From positions 186,001 through 250,000 of the forward strand of contig NZ_JAFKHE010000012.1 of assembly GCF_017307495.1 (NCBI RefSeq): DNA of 64,000 nucleotides. The letters run 5' to 3'. The translations under genes were made by a program, and so were the position numbers. Source of the DNA: Devosia sp. (GTDB taxonomy: Bacteria; Pseudomonadota; Alphaproteobacteria; Rhizobiales; Devosiaceae). Under the pieces are notes generated by a model. It was not told the origin of the DNA, searched no databases, and was given only the letters and a program-made list of their open reading frames with translations. This document shows positions 50,554 through 59,125 of the stretch, in pieces (positions within the stretch are counted from its first letter, which is position 1; each line of letters opens with the position of its first letter).

Positions 50554-51378
50554 TTACCCGGGCCTGCCAGCCATGAACTGATGCACCTCGGCCGTGGTCA
50601 TGGCGTGGTCGAGGTAGCTCAGCGTTCCCGGGCCCAGCAGTTCCGATGCCGCATCCCTGAGGCCGCCAAGGGCGGCGCGGGCGAGAGAGCCGCCGGTGCT
50701 GATCCGCTGCACGCCGGCCGCCGCAAGCTCTGCCACAGTATAGGGCGACTGCTTCTGCCACAGCACCACGTTGAGCGGCTTGCTGACCGCGGCCACCACG
50801 GTCCGGATCGCCTCGAGGTCGGGCAGGCCGGGCGCGAACAGCACGTCGGCCCCAGCCGCCTCGTAGGCCTGTAGCCGCCGGATGGTGTCGGCCAGGTCGC
50901 GCCGGCCATGCAGGAAGTTCTCCGCCCGCGCCACGAACGTGAACGGAAAGGGCAGGGAATGCGCCGCCTGGGCCGCCGCCTCGACCCGCGCCACCGATGC
51001 CTCGAAGTCGTAGATCGGTGCCTCCGCCCGTCCGGTCGCATCCTCGATCGATCCGCCGACAAGGCCGGCCTCCGCCGCGAGCCGGATGGTCTCGGCAGCG
51101 TGCGCGGGCGCATCGCGGTAGCCGTTCTCGAGGTCGCCACTGACCGGCAGGTCGACCGCGGCGGCAATGTCGGCCGCGTTCGCGAGCGCCTCCGCGCGCG
51201 TCACGGCGCCGTCCTTCCGTCCCAGCGTCCAGGCGAAGCCGGCGCTCGTCGTCGCCAGTGCCTTGTAACCCAGTCCGGCCAGGAGGCGCGCGCTACCGGC
51301 GTCCCATGGATTGGGCATCACGAACAGCGGCCCGCGATGCAGCGCCCGGAACGCCAGGCCCTTTTCGTGCTGGTTCAT
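50554..51378 (-). CDS. Isocitrate lyase/PEP mutase family protein
   Basis: The 274-residue protein has the (beta/alpha)8 barrel of the ICL/PEP mutase superfamily. Visible features are VMPNPWDAGSARLLAGLGYKALATTSAGF near residue 21, the metal-site segment VSGDLENGY near residue 80, GGSIEDATG near residue 109, and FVARAENFL near residue 148. Members cleave or form C-C or C-P bonds in 2-oxo acid derivatives (for example methylisocitrate, oxaloacetate or phosphonopyruvate); the exact substrate cannot be read from sequence. The ATG at 51378 follows AGAGGAGAACG. It is divergent from the SOS-type peptide gene. Confidence 0.85.
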   Translation of the reverse strand: MNQHEKGLAFRALHRGPLFVMPNPWDAGSARLLAGLGYKALATTSAGFAWTLGRKDGAVTRAEALANAADIAAAVDLPVSGDLENGYRDAPAHAAETIRLAAEAGLVGGSIEDATGRAEAPIYDFEASVARVEAAAQAAHSLPFPFTFVARAENFLHGRRDLADTIRRLQAYEAAGADVLFAPGLPDLEAIRTVVAAVSKPLNVVLWQKQSPYTVAELAAAGVQRISTGGSLARAALGGLRDAASELLGPGTLSYLDHAMTTAEVHQFMAGRPG

Positions 51379-51454
51379 GCCTCGTTCTCCTCTGAAGTAG
51401 ATCGGATCACCGATTCCGTCGTTAACCAAAGATCCATCCACATGACCCACATGC

Positions 51455-51483
51455 TGGACAAGAACGAATTGGGAACATAAAAG
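51455..51483 (+). promoter_or_regulatory. LexA-controlled promoter (SOS box)
   Basis: The direct repeat GAAC-N7-GAAC at 51462-51476 is the alphaproteobacterial LexA operator. It lies within the spacer of a promoter formed by TGGACA (51455-51460), 17 bp and TAAAAG (51478-51483), which would let LexA block RNA polymerase directly. Transcription would start near 51490, 20 nt before the small ORF at 51511. Further GAAC repeats downstream are not correctly spaced. Confidence 0.75.
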
Positions 51484-51510
51484 AACGAACCAGAAACTTT
51501 GGAGGTTCCG

Positions 51511-51609
51511 ATGCTCTCGTTCGTCAAGGATCTGCTGGCTTTCGTCACCATCTGCGGCTTCTCCGTCGCCTCGCTGACCTGGATGGATATCGCCTCCCGA
51601 CTCGTGTGA
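51511..51609 (+). CDS. SOS-type 32-residue single-pass membrane peptide
   Basis: This 33-codon ORF starts with ATG five bases after a perfect GGAGG ribosome site and ends with TGA. The product is 32 residues: a short start with one lysine (MLSFVKD), a hydrophobic helix (LLAFVTICGFSVASLTW) and a tail, MDIASRLV. It is probably an inner-membrane peptide. A LexA box within the promoter 35 bp upstream predicts DNA-damage induction. Caulobacter SidA, a 29-residue LexA-controlled membrane peptide that blocks division through FtsW/FtsN, has the same architecture; homology by sequence cannot be claimed from inspection. The gene precedes dnaE1 by 64 bp. An equivalent role in division arrest is inference. 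Confidence 0.65.
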   Translation: MLSFVKDLLAFVTICGFSVASLTWMDIASRLV

Positions 51610-51673
51610 CGACACTGTGGATAGATGCCCCTGTGAGTGGCCGCGGGCGCGGCGACGGGGGTAGGAAGACACT

Positions 51674-54600
51674 ATGTCTGGCCCCGGCTTCATCCACCTG
51701 CACGTCCACTCCGCCTACTCGCTGCTCGAGGGGGCGCTGCCGCTCGGCAAGCTGCTCGAGCTCGCCAAGGCCGACAAGCAGCCGGCCCTCGGCATTGCCG
51801 ACACCAACAACCTGTTCGGCGCCCTCGAGTTTTCCGAGAAGGCAGCCGGCAAGGGCATCCAGCCGCTGGTCGGGGTGGAGCTCGCGGTCGATTTCTCCGC
51901 CATGGAGGACACCCAGGATCGCATGCAGGAGCGCGGCCACTCGCGCGACCGGCTGGGCAAGGGTGGGCTGGTGCTGTTCGCGGCGACCGCCGAGGGGTTT
52001 GCCAACCTCTCGACCCTCGTCAGCCGGGCCCACCTCGAAGGCGAGAACGGCCGCGCCGCCGCCAAGCTCGACTGGCTTGCCCCGCAGTCGGTCGCCGGCA
52101 TCATCTGCCTGACCGGCGGCCCCGAAGGCGCCATCGACCCGTTGTTCAGTAACAGCATGGATACGCTTGCGCTCGCCCGGCTCGACCGGCTGCGCGACCT
52201 GTTCGGCGACCGACTCTACATCGAGCTGCAGCGCCACGGGCGTCCTCAGGAGGCGGCGAACGAGCCAAGGCTGATCGACTACGCCTACCAGCACGGCGTG
52301 CCGCTCGTCGCGACCAACGAGCCGTTCTATCCCGCGCCCGACGATTACGAGGCCCATGACGCGCTGCTCGCCATCGCCGGTGGCACCGTGCTGGCGCAGA
52401 CCGAGCGGCGCAAGCTCTCCGCCCAGCACTACTTCAAGACCCGCGAGGAGATGCAGGCGCTGTTCGCCGATCTCCCCGAGGCACTCGAGAATACCGTCGA
52501 GATTGCGCAACGCATCAGTTACCGACCCAAGAAGCGCAACCCGGTGCTGCCGACCTTTGCGGCTTCCCCCGGCCAATCGGCCGAGGAGGCTGTCGCGGCC
52601 GAGGCGAGGGCGCTCTCCGAGATGGCGCGGACCGGCCTCGAGCGGCGCTTCGAGGAGGTCGGCGTGGCTCCCGGCAAGACCGAGGAGATTTACCGCGAGC
52701 GCCTGGAGTACGAGCTCGGCATCATCGAGAAGATGAAGTACCCGGGCTATTTCCTCATCGTCGCCGACTTCATCCAGTGGGCCAAGGCGCACGACATCCC
52801 GGTCGGGCCGGGACGTGGCTCGGGCGCCGGCTCGCTCGTCGCCTATGCCACGACGATCACCGACCTCGATCCGCTGCGCTACAACCTGCTGTTCGAGCGC
52901 TTCCTCAATCCCGAGCGCGTGTCGATGCCGGACTTCGACATCGACTTCTGCCAGGATCGCCGCGAGGAGGTGATCCGCTACGTCCAGCAGAAATACGGCG
53001 AGGCGCAGGTCGCGCAGATCATCACCTTCGGTACGCTCCAGGCCCGCGCCGTGCTGCGCGACGTCGGCCGCGTACTGCAGATGCCCTACGGCCAGGTCGA
53101 CCGCATCGCCAAGCTGGTGCCGGCCAACCCGGCCGACCCGTGGACGCTGGAACGGTCACTCAAGGAAGTGCCGCAGTTGCGCCAGCTCGCCGACGAGGAC
53201 GAGCAGGTCGGCGAGCTTCTCGCCATCGGCCAGAAGCTCGAGGGCCTCTACCGCCACGCCTCGACCCACGCCGCCGGCATCGTCATCGGCGACCGTCCGC
53301 TGCAGGAACTGGCACCCCTCTATCGCGACCCGCGCTCCGACATGCCGGTCAGCCAGTACAACATGAAGTGGAGCGAGACCGCCGGCCTCGTGAAGTTCGA
53401 CTTCCTCGGCTTGAAGACGCTGACCACCATCAAGCGTGCGGTCGACATGATCAATCGCGGCGGCGGCAGCTTCCGCATCGAGGACATCCCGATCGACGAC
53501 GCGGAGACCTACAAGCTCTACGCCATCGGCGATACCGCCGGCGTGTTCCAGGTCGAAGGCGCCGGTATGCGCCGGGCCCTCGTCGACATGAAGCCCGACC
53601 GGTTCGAGGATATCATCGCCCTCGTCGCGCTCTATCGCCCTGGCCCGATGGAAAACATTCCGCTGTTCAATGCCCGCAAGCGCGGCGACGAGGACATCGA
53701 GTACCCGCATCCGGCGCTCGGCGAAGTGCTGAACGAGACCTACGGCATCATCGTCTACCAGGAACAGGTGATGCAGATCGCCCAGATCCTGTCCGGCTAT
53801 TCGCTCGGCGAGGCCGACATGCTGCGGCGCGCCATGGGCAAGAAGATCAAGGCGGAAATGGACGCCCAGCGCGCCCGCTTCCAGGAGGGCTGTATCCGCT
53901 ACGGCCTGAAGCCGGGGCTGGCCGACACCATTTTCGACCTGCTCGCCAAGTTCGCCAATTACGGCTTCAACAAGTCGCACGCCGCGACCTACGCCCTCGT
54001 CAGCTACCAGACGGCCTACCTCAAGGCGCATTACCCGCACGAGTTCTTCGCGGCGACCATGACGCTCGACATGGGCAACACGGACAAGCTCAACGAATTC
54101 CGGCAGGACGCCAAGAAGCACGGCATCGAGATCGTTCCACCCTGCGTCAACCGCTCCGACGCGGTGTTCAACACCCACGACGGCAAGGTGTTCTACGCCA
54201 TCGGTGCGGTGAAGGGCGTGGGGCAGGCGGTGGCCGAGCATATCGTCGCGGCGCGCGGCGACCGGCCATTCCGCGACCTCGGGGATTTTGCCGCCCGCGT
54301 CGATGCCCGCATCGTCAACCGGCGCACTCTCGAAGCACTGATCAACGCCGGCGCCTTCGACCAGCTGGTACCCCGTCGCGAACAGGCCTTCGCGGCCATC
54401 GACGCCATCGTCGCCACCGCCCAGCGCACCAACGCCAATGCGGCCGACGGCATCATGGACATGTTCGCCTCGGCCGAGCCCGAGCCGATCCGGATCAGCC
54501 AGTCGGTAACCAACTGGCTACCGGCGGAACGCCTCGCCCGCGAGCATGCCGCCATCGGCTTCCACCTCAGCGGTCATCCGCTCGACCAGTATGCCGACCT

Positions 54601-55144
54601 GTTCGATCGCCTGCGCGTCCAGCCCTATGCCGATTTCGAACGTGCCGTGAAGGAAGCCGACGCGAGGGCAGGGCGCATCGCCGGCACGATTGCGACCCGT
54701 AACGATCGGCGCACCAAAAAAGGCACCCCGATGGCGATCATCGGCCTCAGTGACGCCAGCGGCGGCTACGAGGTGATCGCCTTCTCCGAGCAGGTCAGCC
54801 AGTATTCCGATGTGTTGCAGCCGGGCAAATCGGTGATCCTCACCGTCGAGGCCGACGAGCGCCCCGACGGTATCAGCATCCGACTGAGCAAGGCCGAGCC
54901 GATCGAGGGCGCTGCCGAAAAGATCGGGCGCCGCCTCACCGTGTTTGCTGGCGACGCCAAGTGCCTCGCCCCGATCAGCACCCAGCTGAAGCCGGGCGGC
55001 GAAGGTATGGTCAGCTTCATCGTCATCCGCGACGCCGGCGCAAAGGAATACGAGATCGAACTCAAGGGCGGCTATCGGATCACGCCGGAAATCGCCGGAA
55101 GCATCAAGGCGATGGAAGGCGTGGTGGACGTTAGGCTGAGCTAG
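51674..55144 (+). CDS. dnaE: DNA polymerase III alpha subunit (replicative, DnaE1)
   Basis: The 1156-residue polymerase carries out chromosomal DNA synthesis. It has an N-terminal PHP domain (FIHLHVHSAYSLLEGALPL), the palm catalytic aspartates in MPDFDIDFCQDRREE near residue 420, GPGRGSGAGSLVAYA just before them, a tandem helix-hairpin-helix region, the beta-clamp-binding region and a C-terminal OB domain. Size, intact PHP start and linkage to lolD mark it as DnaE1, not the error-prone DnaE2/ImuC, which would accompany imuA and imuB. The upstream LexA box belongs to the small ORF, though read-through into dnaE1 is possible because no terminator lies between. Confidence 0.96.
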   Translation: MSGPGFIHLHVHSAYSLLEGALPLGKLLELAKADKQPALGIADTNNLFGALEFSEKAAGKGIQPLVGVELAVDFSAMEDTQDRMQERGHSRDRLGKGGLVLFAATAEGFANLSTLVSRAHLEGENGRAAAKLDWLAPQSVAGIICLTGGPEGAIDPLFSNSMDTLALARLDRLRDLFGDRLYIELQRHGRPQEAANEPRLIDYAYQHGVPLVATNEPFYPAPDDYEAHDALLAIAGGTVLAQTERRKLSAQHYFKTREEMQALFADLPEALENTVEIAQRISYRPKKRNPVLPTFAASPGQSAEEAVAAEARALSEMARTGLERRFEEVGVAPGKTEEIYRERLEYELGIIEKMKYPGYFLIVADFIQWAKAHDIPVGPGRGSGAGSLVAYATTITDLDPLRYNLLFERFLNPERVSMPDFDIDFCQDRREEVIRYVQQKYGEAQVAQIITFGTLQARAVLRDVGRVLQMPYGQVDRIAKLVPANPADPWTLERSLKEVPQLRQLADEDEQVGELLAIGQKLEGLYRHASTHAAGIVIGDRPLQELAPLYRDPRSDMPVSQYNMKWSETAGLVKFDFLGLKTLTTIKRAVDMINRGGGSFRIEDIPIDDAETYKLYAIGDTAGVFQVEGAGMRRALVDMKPDRFEDIIALVALYRPGPMENIPLFNARKRGDEDIEYPHPALGEVLNETYGIIVYQEQVMQIAQILSGYSLGEADMLRRAMGKKIKAEMDAQRARFQEGCIRYGLKPGLADTIFDLLAKFANYGFNKSHAATYALVSYQTAYLKAHYPHEFFAATMTLDMGNTDKLNEFRQDAKKHGIEIVPPCVNRSDAVFNTHDGKVFYAIGAVKGVGQAVAEHIVAARGDRPFRDLGDFAARVDARIVNRRTLEALINAGAFDQLVPRREQAFAAIDAIVATAQRTNANAADGIMDMFASAEPEPIRISQSVTNWLPAERLAREHAAIGFHLSGHPLDQYADLFDRLRVQPYADFERAVKEADARAGRIAGTIATRNDRRTKKGTPMAIIGLSDASGGYEVIAFSEQVSQYSDVLQPGKSVILTVEADERPDGISIRLSKAEPIEGAAEKIGRRLTVFAGDAKCLAPISTQLKPGGEGMVSFIVIRDAGAKEYEIELKGGYRITPEIAGSIKAMEGVVDVRLS

Positions 55145-55154
55145 GACAGGGAAG

Positions 55155-55643
55155 ATGTTCTGGGCGCTTGCCGCCGGCGTTGTTGGGGCGATTTTGATGG
55201 TTCTGACGCCTGGTTGGCGGAGTTGGACTGTGGTCCTGATTGGTTCAACTGCCGTCTTGGCGGTGATCTGGCTCGGCACAAATCCCACCGCAACATGCTC
55301 GGCGTTGCCGGACGGCGAAATGTGCCGCAGTGACCTTGGGTTGTTTGACCTTCTCAGGAGCGTGGTGGTGGGCGGCCCAGCACTGTTGGTTGGCGTGGCG
55401 TTCGCGTGGCCGGTGCGTTCGAGGATCAAGGAACGCCGCGAGGCGGCCTCGGTGCTCAAGATCCGACGGGCTCTCCCATTGGCAGCATCACCACCTCCAC
55501 CAGCCGTCATCCCGGCGAAAGCCGGGACCCACGGCTCGAACGGAACGTGTGAACCCTGGCCGCGCCCGCCAATCCTAGATGGATCGGCACCAACTTCGGT
55601 ATGCTGCGGTCGGTGCACTGGGTCCCGGCTTTCGCCGGGATGA
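55155..55643 (+). CDS. Hypothetical membrane protein with repeat-derived C-terminus
   Basis: I do not recognise this protein. The first 95 residues contain three hydrophobic segments (about residues 2-18, 25-43 and 67-88) with a small cysteine-containing loop (TCSALPDGEMC). From about residue 117 the frame enters an intergenic inverted-repeat element (reading VIPAKAGTH), so the last 45 residues are probably not native; the ancestral stop may have been lost by insertion. Base composition is less GC-rich than in the flanking genes. The gene begins 10 bp after dnaE1. Confidence 0.5.
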   Translation: MFWALAAGVVGAILMVLTPGWRSWTVVLIGSTAVLAVIWLGTNPTATCSALPDGEMCRSDLGLFDLLRSVVVGGPALLVGVAFAWPVRSRIKERREAASVLKIRRALPLAASPPPPAVIPAKAGTHGSNGTCEPWPRPPILDGSAPTSVCCGRCTGSRLSPG

Positions 55644-55644
55644 C
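55506..55644. repeat. Long inverted-repeat element
   Basis: Perfect 26-bp inverted arms (55506-55531 and 55619-55644) enclose 87 bp. Each arm is itself a hairpin, CCCGGC-GAAA-GCCGGG, preceded by GTCAT and followed by ACCCA. This arm sequence belongs to a very common intergenic palindrome of alphaproteobacterial genomes, often misread as protein (VIPAKAGTH or SSRRKPG). Two copies in opposite orientation here could fold into one large stem. Confidence 0.85.
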
Positions 55645-55727
55645 AACGGAGTGGGCGGGCAACCCGGTTCACCGAACCGATCATCCTGCGGTGCGATCTC
55701 TGGCCCGCCAATGACCGCCGTCCACCC

Positions 55728-55756
55728 TTGCCACGTCCCCCAAAACCCCCTATATG
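55728..55756 (+). promoter_or_regulatory. Sigma-70-type promoter of rpsB-tsf
   Basis: TTGCCA, 17 bp, TATATG closely matches the housekeeping consensus. The predicted start near 55763 leaves a leader of about 125 nt that includes the hairpin GGCAG-GAAA-CTGCC. A long leader ahead of rpsB would suit S2 autoregulation, which is not demonstrated here. Confidence 0.7.
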
Positions 55757-55889
55757 CGCGGCGCGTCCGGGAATCCGGGCGTAATTCACACGCGAAGCGC
55801 GGCCGCCTGAAATGAGTTGGGCGCCCATCCGGTGGCAGGAAACTGCCAACATCCTTCGCGGCGGCAATAACCGGTAAAGGAAGCCTTCC

Positions 55890-56675
55890 ATGGCATTGCC
55901 CGATTTTTCCATGCGCCAGCTGCTCGAAGCAGGTGTTCACTTCGGCCACCAGAAGCACCGCTGGAACCCCAAGATGGAACGCCACATCTTCGGCGTCCGC
56001 AACGACATCCACATTCTCGACCTGTCGCAGACCGTACCGGCCCTGCAGCGCGCCCTGCAGCTGATCTCGGACACCGTCGCCGACGGCGGCCGCGTGCTGT
56101 TCGTCGGCACCAAGCGCCAGGCCGCTCCGGTGGTCGCCGAGGCTGCCCGCCAGTCCGCGCAGTACTACGTCAACTCCCGCTGGCTCGGCGGCACGCTGAC
56201 CAACTGGCAGACCATCTCGCACTCGATCAATCGCCTCCGCGAGCTCGAGAGCCAGCTTTCCGAAGGTGCCGTCGGCATCACAAAGAAGGAAGCCCTGCTG
56301 CTTTCGCGTGAGAAGGAGCGCCTCGAGCGCGACCTCGGCGGCATCAAGGACATGGGCAACCTGCCCAACCTGTTGTTCGTGATCGACACCAACAAGGAAG
56401 CGAACGCCATCAAGGAGGCCAAGCGCCTCGGTATCCCGGTGATCGCCATCGTCGACTCGAACTCCGATCCTGACCTCGTCGACTACGCCATCCCGGGCAA
56501 TGACGACGCCGCCCGCGCCCTCGAGCTCTACTGCTCGCTGGTCTCGCGCGCTGCCATCGACGGTATCGGCCGCTCGGCCGCCGGCCGTGGCGCCGACCTT
56601 GGCGCTTCCGAGACTGCACCGGAAGAGCCGGCGCTCAGCGCCGCCGACGCCGACGAGTCGTCCGCCGCCAACTGA
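55890..56675 (+). CDS. rpsB: 30S ribosomal protein S2
   Basis: The 261-residue S2 protein joins the small subunit late and bridges the mRNA exit region. It shows the family stretches [22 protein letters not shown] near residue 8, [13 protein letters not shown] near residue 97 and [29 protein letters not shown] near residue 180. The C-terminal tail is acidic and variable. It is followed by tsf after 75 bp, the usual operon. Confidence 0.98.
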   Translation: MALPDFSMRQLLEAGVHFGHQKHRWNPKMERHIFGVRNDIHILDLSQTVPALQRALQLISDTVADGGRVLFVGTKRQAAPVVAEAARQSAQYYVNSRWLGGTLTNWQTISHSINRLRELESQLSEGAVGITKKEALLLSREKERLERDLGGIKDMGNLPNLLFVIDTNKEANAIKEAKRLGIPVIAIVDSNSDPDLVDYAIPGNDDAARALELYCSLVSRAAIDGIGRSAAGRGADLGASETAPEEPALSAADADESSAAN

Positions 56676-56750
56676 TCCGGTTCGCTCCGGGTTACGCATT
56701 CCGAACAACGGCGCGGCTCCATCCCGGGGGCCGCGGAAAGGTGATATCAA

Positions 56751-57674
56751 ATGGCTGTTTCCGCTCAGCAGGTTAAAGAGCTCCGCGAACTGACCGGCGT
56801 GGGGATGATGGACTGCAAGAAGGCGCTCGAGGAGACCGGCGGCGACATGGAAGCCGCGGTCGACTGGCTGCGCACCCGTGGTCTTGCCAAGGCCGCCAAG
56901 AAGGCCGGCCGCGTGGCTGCCGAGGGTCTCGTTGGCGTTGCCATCGAGGGCACCCGCGGCGCCATTGTCGAGGTCAACTCCGAGACCGACTTCGTCGCCC
57001 GCAACGACCAGTTCCAGCAGATCGTCGGCAACGCTGCCAAGCTGGCGCTAGATGCCGCCGGCGACATCGGCAAGCTGTCCGAGATGCCGTATCCCGGTTC
57101 CGGCCGTTCCGTCTCGGCGGAGCTGACTGACGCCATCGCCAAGATCGGCGAGAACATGAACCTGCGCCGCACCGGCACGCTGACCGTTTCGGATGGCGTG
57201 ATCGGCTCCTACGTCCACAACACCGTGGCTCCCGGCCTCGGCAAGCTGGGCGTGATCGTCGGCCTTGAGTCGAGCGGTGACAAGGCCGCGCTGAATGCCC
57301 TGGGCAAGCAGCTGGCCATGCACATCGCCAACACCAAGCCGCTGAGCGTGTCGCCCGACGACATCGACCAGGAAGTCGTGGCCCGCGAGCGTGCCATCTT
57401 CACCGAGCAGGCCAAGGAATCCGGCAAGCCGGCCGAGGTCATCGAGAAGATGATCGAGGGCCGCGTGCGCAAGTTCTACGAGGAAGTCACGCTTCTCTCG
57501 CAGGTGTTCGTGATCGACGGCGAAACCAAGATCGCCGATGTCGTCAAGAAGGCCGAGAAGGACGTTGGCGCCCCGATCAAGGTGACGGGCTTTGTCGTCT
57601 ACTCGCTGGGCGAAGGCATCGAGAAGGAAGCCACCGACTTCGCCGCCGAAGTCGCGGCCACCGCTGGCGTCTGA
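56751..57674 (+). CDS. tsf: Elongation factor Ts
   Basis: EF-Ts is the nucleotide exchange factor of EF-Tu. The 307-residue product has the N-terminal UBA-like domain with ELTGVGMMDCKKALEETGGD near residue 13, the core motif VEVNSETDFVARN near residue 71, and a dimerisation and C-terminal module with MHIANTKPL. It is co-transcribed with rpsB. A GC-rich hairpin follows. Confidence 0.98.
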   Translation: MAVSAQQVKELRELTGVGMMDCKKALEETGGDMEAAVDWLRTRGLAKAAKKAGRVAAEGLVGVAIEGTRGAIVEVNSETDFVARNDQFQQIVGNAAKLALDAAGDIGKLSEMPYPGSGRSVSAELTDAIAKIGENMNLRRTGTLTVSDGVIGSYVHNTVAPGLGKLGVIVGLESSGDKAALNALGKQLAMHIANTKPLSVSPDDIDQEVVARERAIFTEQAKESGKPAEVIEKMIEGRVRKFYEEVTLLSQVFVIDGETKIADVVKKAEKDVGAPIKVTGFVVYSLGEGIEKEATDFAAEVAATAGV

Positions 57675-57693
57675 TCCACCACTGGATAAGTCT

Positions 57694-57720
57694 CGGGCGG
57701 GCTGGTCCACAGCCCGCCCG
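57694..57720 (+). terminator. GC-rich hairpin after tsf
   Basis: CGGGCGGGCTG and CAGCCCGCCCG form a perfect 11-bp stem with a 5-nt loop. No T run follows (AATATGTC), so it may act as an attenuator or RNA-stabilising structure rather than a strong terminator before pyrH. Confidence 0.6.
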
Positions 57721-57788
57721 AATATGTCATAACCGCCTGCGGCGCCGGAGTCGGCGCCGATACCAGGTGCGCTTCGGGAGACTTACGG

Positions 57789-58502
57789 ATGGCCAAATCC
57801 GCTTACAAACGGATTCTGCTCAAAGTCTCGGGCGAAGTGCTCGCCGGTGACCAGTCCTTCGGCATCGAGCCGGAATTCCTCCATCACATGGCTGACCAGA
57901 TCGCCGAGGTCGCCAAGAGCGGCGTGCAGGTAGCGATCGTCATCGGCGCCGGCAACATCTTCCGGGGCATGGCCGTGGCCGCCAAGGGCGGCGACCGGGT
58001 CACCTCCGACCTCATGGGCATGCTTGGCACCGTCATCAACTCGCTCGCGCTCGGTGACGCGATCGAGCAGAAGGGCCTGAAGGTAAAGGTCTATTCGAAC
58101 GTTCCGATGGAGACCGTGGCAGATACGTTCACGGCCCGCGACGCCAATCGCGCGCTCTCGGACGGCTACGTCGTGGTGTGCGCCGGCGGCACCGGCAGTC
58201 CGTTCTTCACCACCGACACCGCGGCCGCGCTCAAGGCGATCGAGTTGCGCTGCGACGTCCTGCTCAAGGGCACCAAGGTCGACGGCGTGTATTCCGAGGA
58301 CCCCAAGAAGAACCCGAAGGCCCAGCGCTTCGAGACGATCAGCCACGAGGAAGTCATTTCGCGCGATCTGCGCGTGATGGATACGGCGGCCTTCGCCCTT
58401 GCTCGCGACAACGGCTTGCCCATAATTGTTTATGCGCTCGACGACAAGGAAGGCCTCAAGGGCGTCCTCGCCGGCAGAGCCAGAAGTACACGCGTCGGAT
58501 AA
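57789..58502 (+). CDS. pyrH: Uridylate kinase
   Basis: UMP kinase phosphorylates UMP to UDP in pyrimidine synthesis and is regulated by GTP and UTP. The 237-residue hexameric enzyme of the amino-acid kinase family shows YKRILLKVSGEVLAGD near residue 5, VIGAGNIFRG near residue 54, CAGGTGSPFFTTDTAAALKA near residue 134 and KVDGVYSEDPKKNP near residue 163. It precedes frr by 27 bp. Confidence 0.97.
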   Translation: MAKSAYKRILLKVSGEVLAGDQSFGIEPEFLHHMADQIAEVAKSGVQVAIVIGAGNIFRGMAVAAKGGDRVTSDLMGMLGTVINSLALGDAIEQKGLKVKVYSNVPMETVADTFTARDANRALSDGYVVVCAGGTGSPFFTTDTAAALKAIELRCDVLLKGTKVDGVYSEDPKKNPKAQRFETISHEEVISRDLRVMDTAAFALARDNGLPIIVYALDDKEGLKGVLAGRARSTRVG

Positions 58503-58529
58503 GACGCGGACCTATGAAGGAGTAGTCCC

Positions 58530-59090
58530 ATGGCCGAGGCTTTTTCTCTGCCCGCACTCAAGGACCGCATGCAGAAGTCCATCGCTTCCCTGCGCGAGGA
58601 ACTGGCGGGCCTGCGCACCGGGCGCGCCAGCGCCAGCCTGCTCGAGCCGGTTACGGTCGAGGCCTATGGCAGCCGCATGCCGCTGAACCAGGTCGCGACC
58701 GTCACCGTGCCGGAGTCGCGCATGCTGAGCGTGCAGGTGTGGGATCGCACCCTCGCCGGCGCCGTGGAGAAGGCCATTCGCAATTCCGGCCTGGGCCTCA
58801 ACCCGGCGGCGGAAGGTCAGGTCATCCGCGTGCCACTTCCGGAGCTCAATGAAGAGCGGCGCCGCGAACTGACCAAGGTTGCGCACAATTATGCCGAGCA
58901 GGCCCGAGTCGCCGTCCGTCACATCCGCCGCGACGGCATGGACCTGCTCAAGAAGCTCGAGAAGGACGGCGACCTGAGCCAGGACGAAAGCCGCAAGCAG
59001 GGCGACCTGGTCCAGCAGGCCACGGACGCCGCCGTGAGCGATATCGACAAGGTCCTGGCCGTCAAGGAACAGGAAATCATGCAGGTCTAG
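58530..59090 (+). CDS. frr: Ribosome recycling factor
   Basis: RRF acts with EF-G to split post-termination ribosomes. The 186-residue product has the conserved [21 protein letters not shown] near residue 29, [18 protein letters not shown] near residue 106 and the C-terminal helix ending [17 protein letters not shown] (here [15 protein letters not shown]). It sits in the standard tsf-pyrH-frr-uppS order. Confidence 0.98.
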   Translation: MAEAFSLPALKDRMQKSIASLREELAGLRTGRASASLLEPVTVEAYGSRMPLNQVATVTVPESRMLSVQVWDRTLAGAVEKAIRNSGLGLNPAAEGQVIRVPLPELNEERRRELTKVAHNYAEQARVAVRHIRRDGMDLLKKLEKDGDLSQDESRKQGDLVQQATDAAVSDIDKVLAVKEQEIMQV

Positions 59091-59125
59091 TCTGGACCTG
59101 TAGCTGCTGCCCCTGGAGGGCGTTG

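Noticed and set aside
51473..51488. Second LexA box from further GAAC repeats downstream
   Set aside because: The spacing between these GAAC copies is six or zero bases, not the required seven.
51674..55144. DnaE as SOS-induced error-prone DnaE2/ImuC because of the upstream LexA box
   Set aside because: The protein has the DnaE1 size and PHP start, lies next to lolD as dnaE1 does, and has no imuA or imuB neighbours. The box is positioned for the small ORF.
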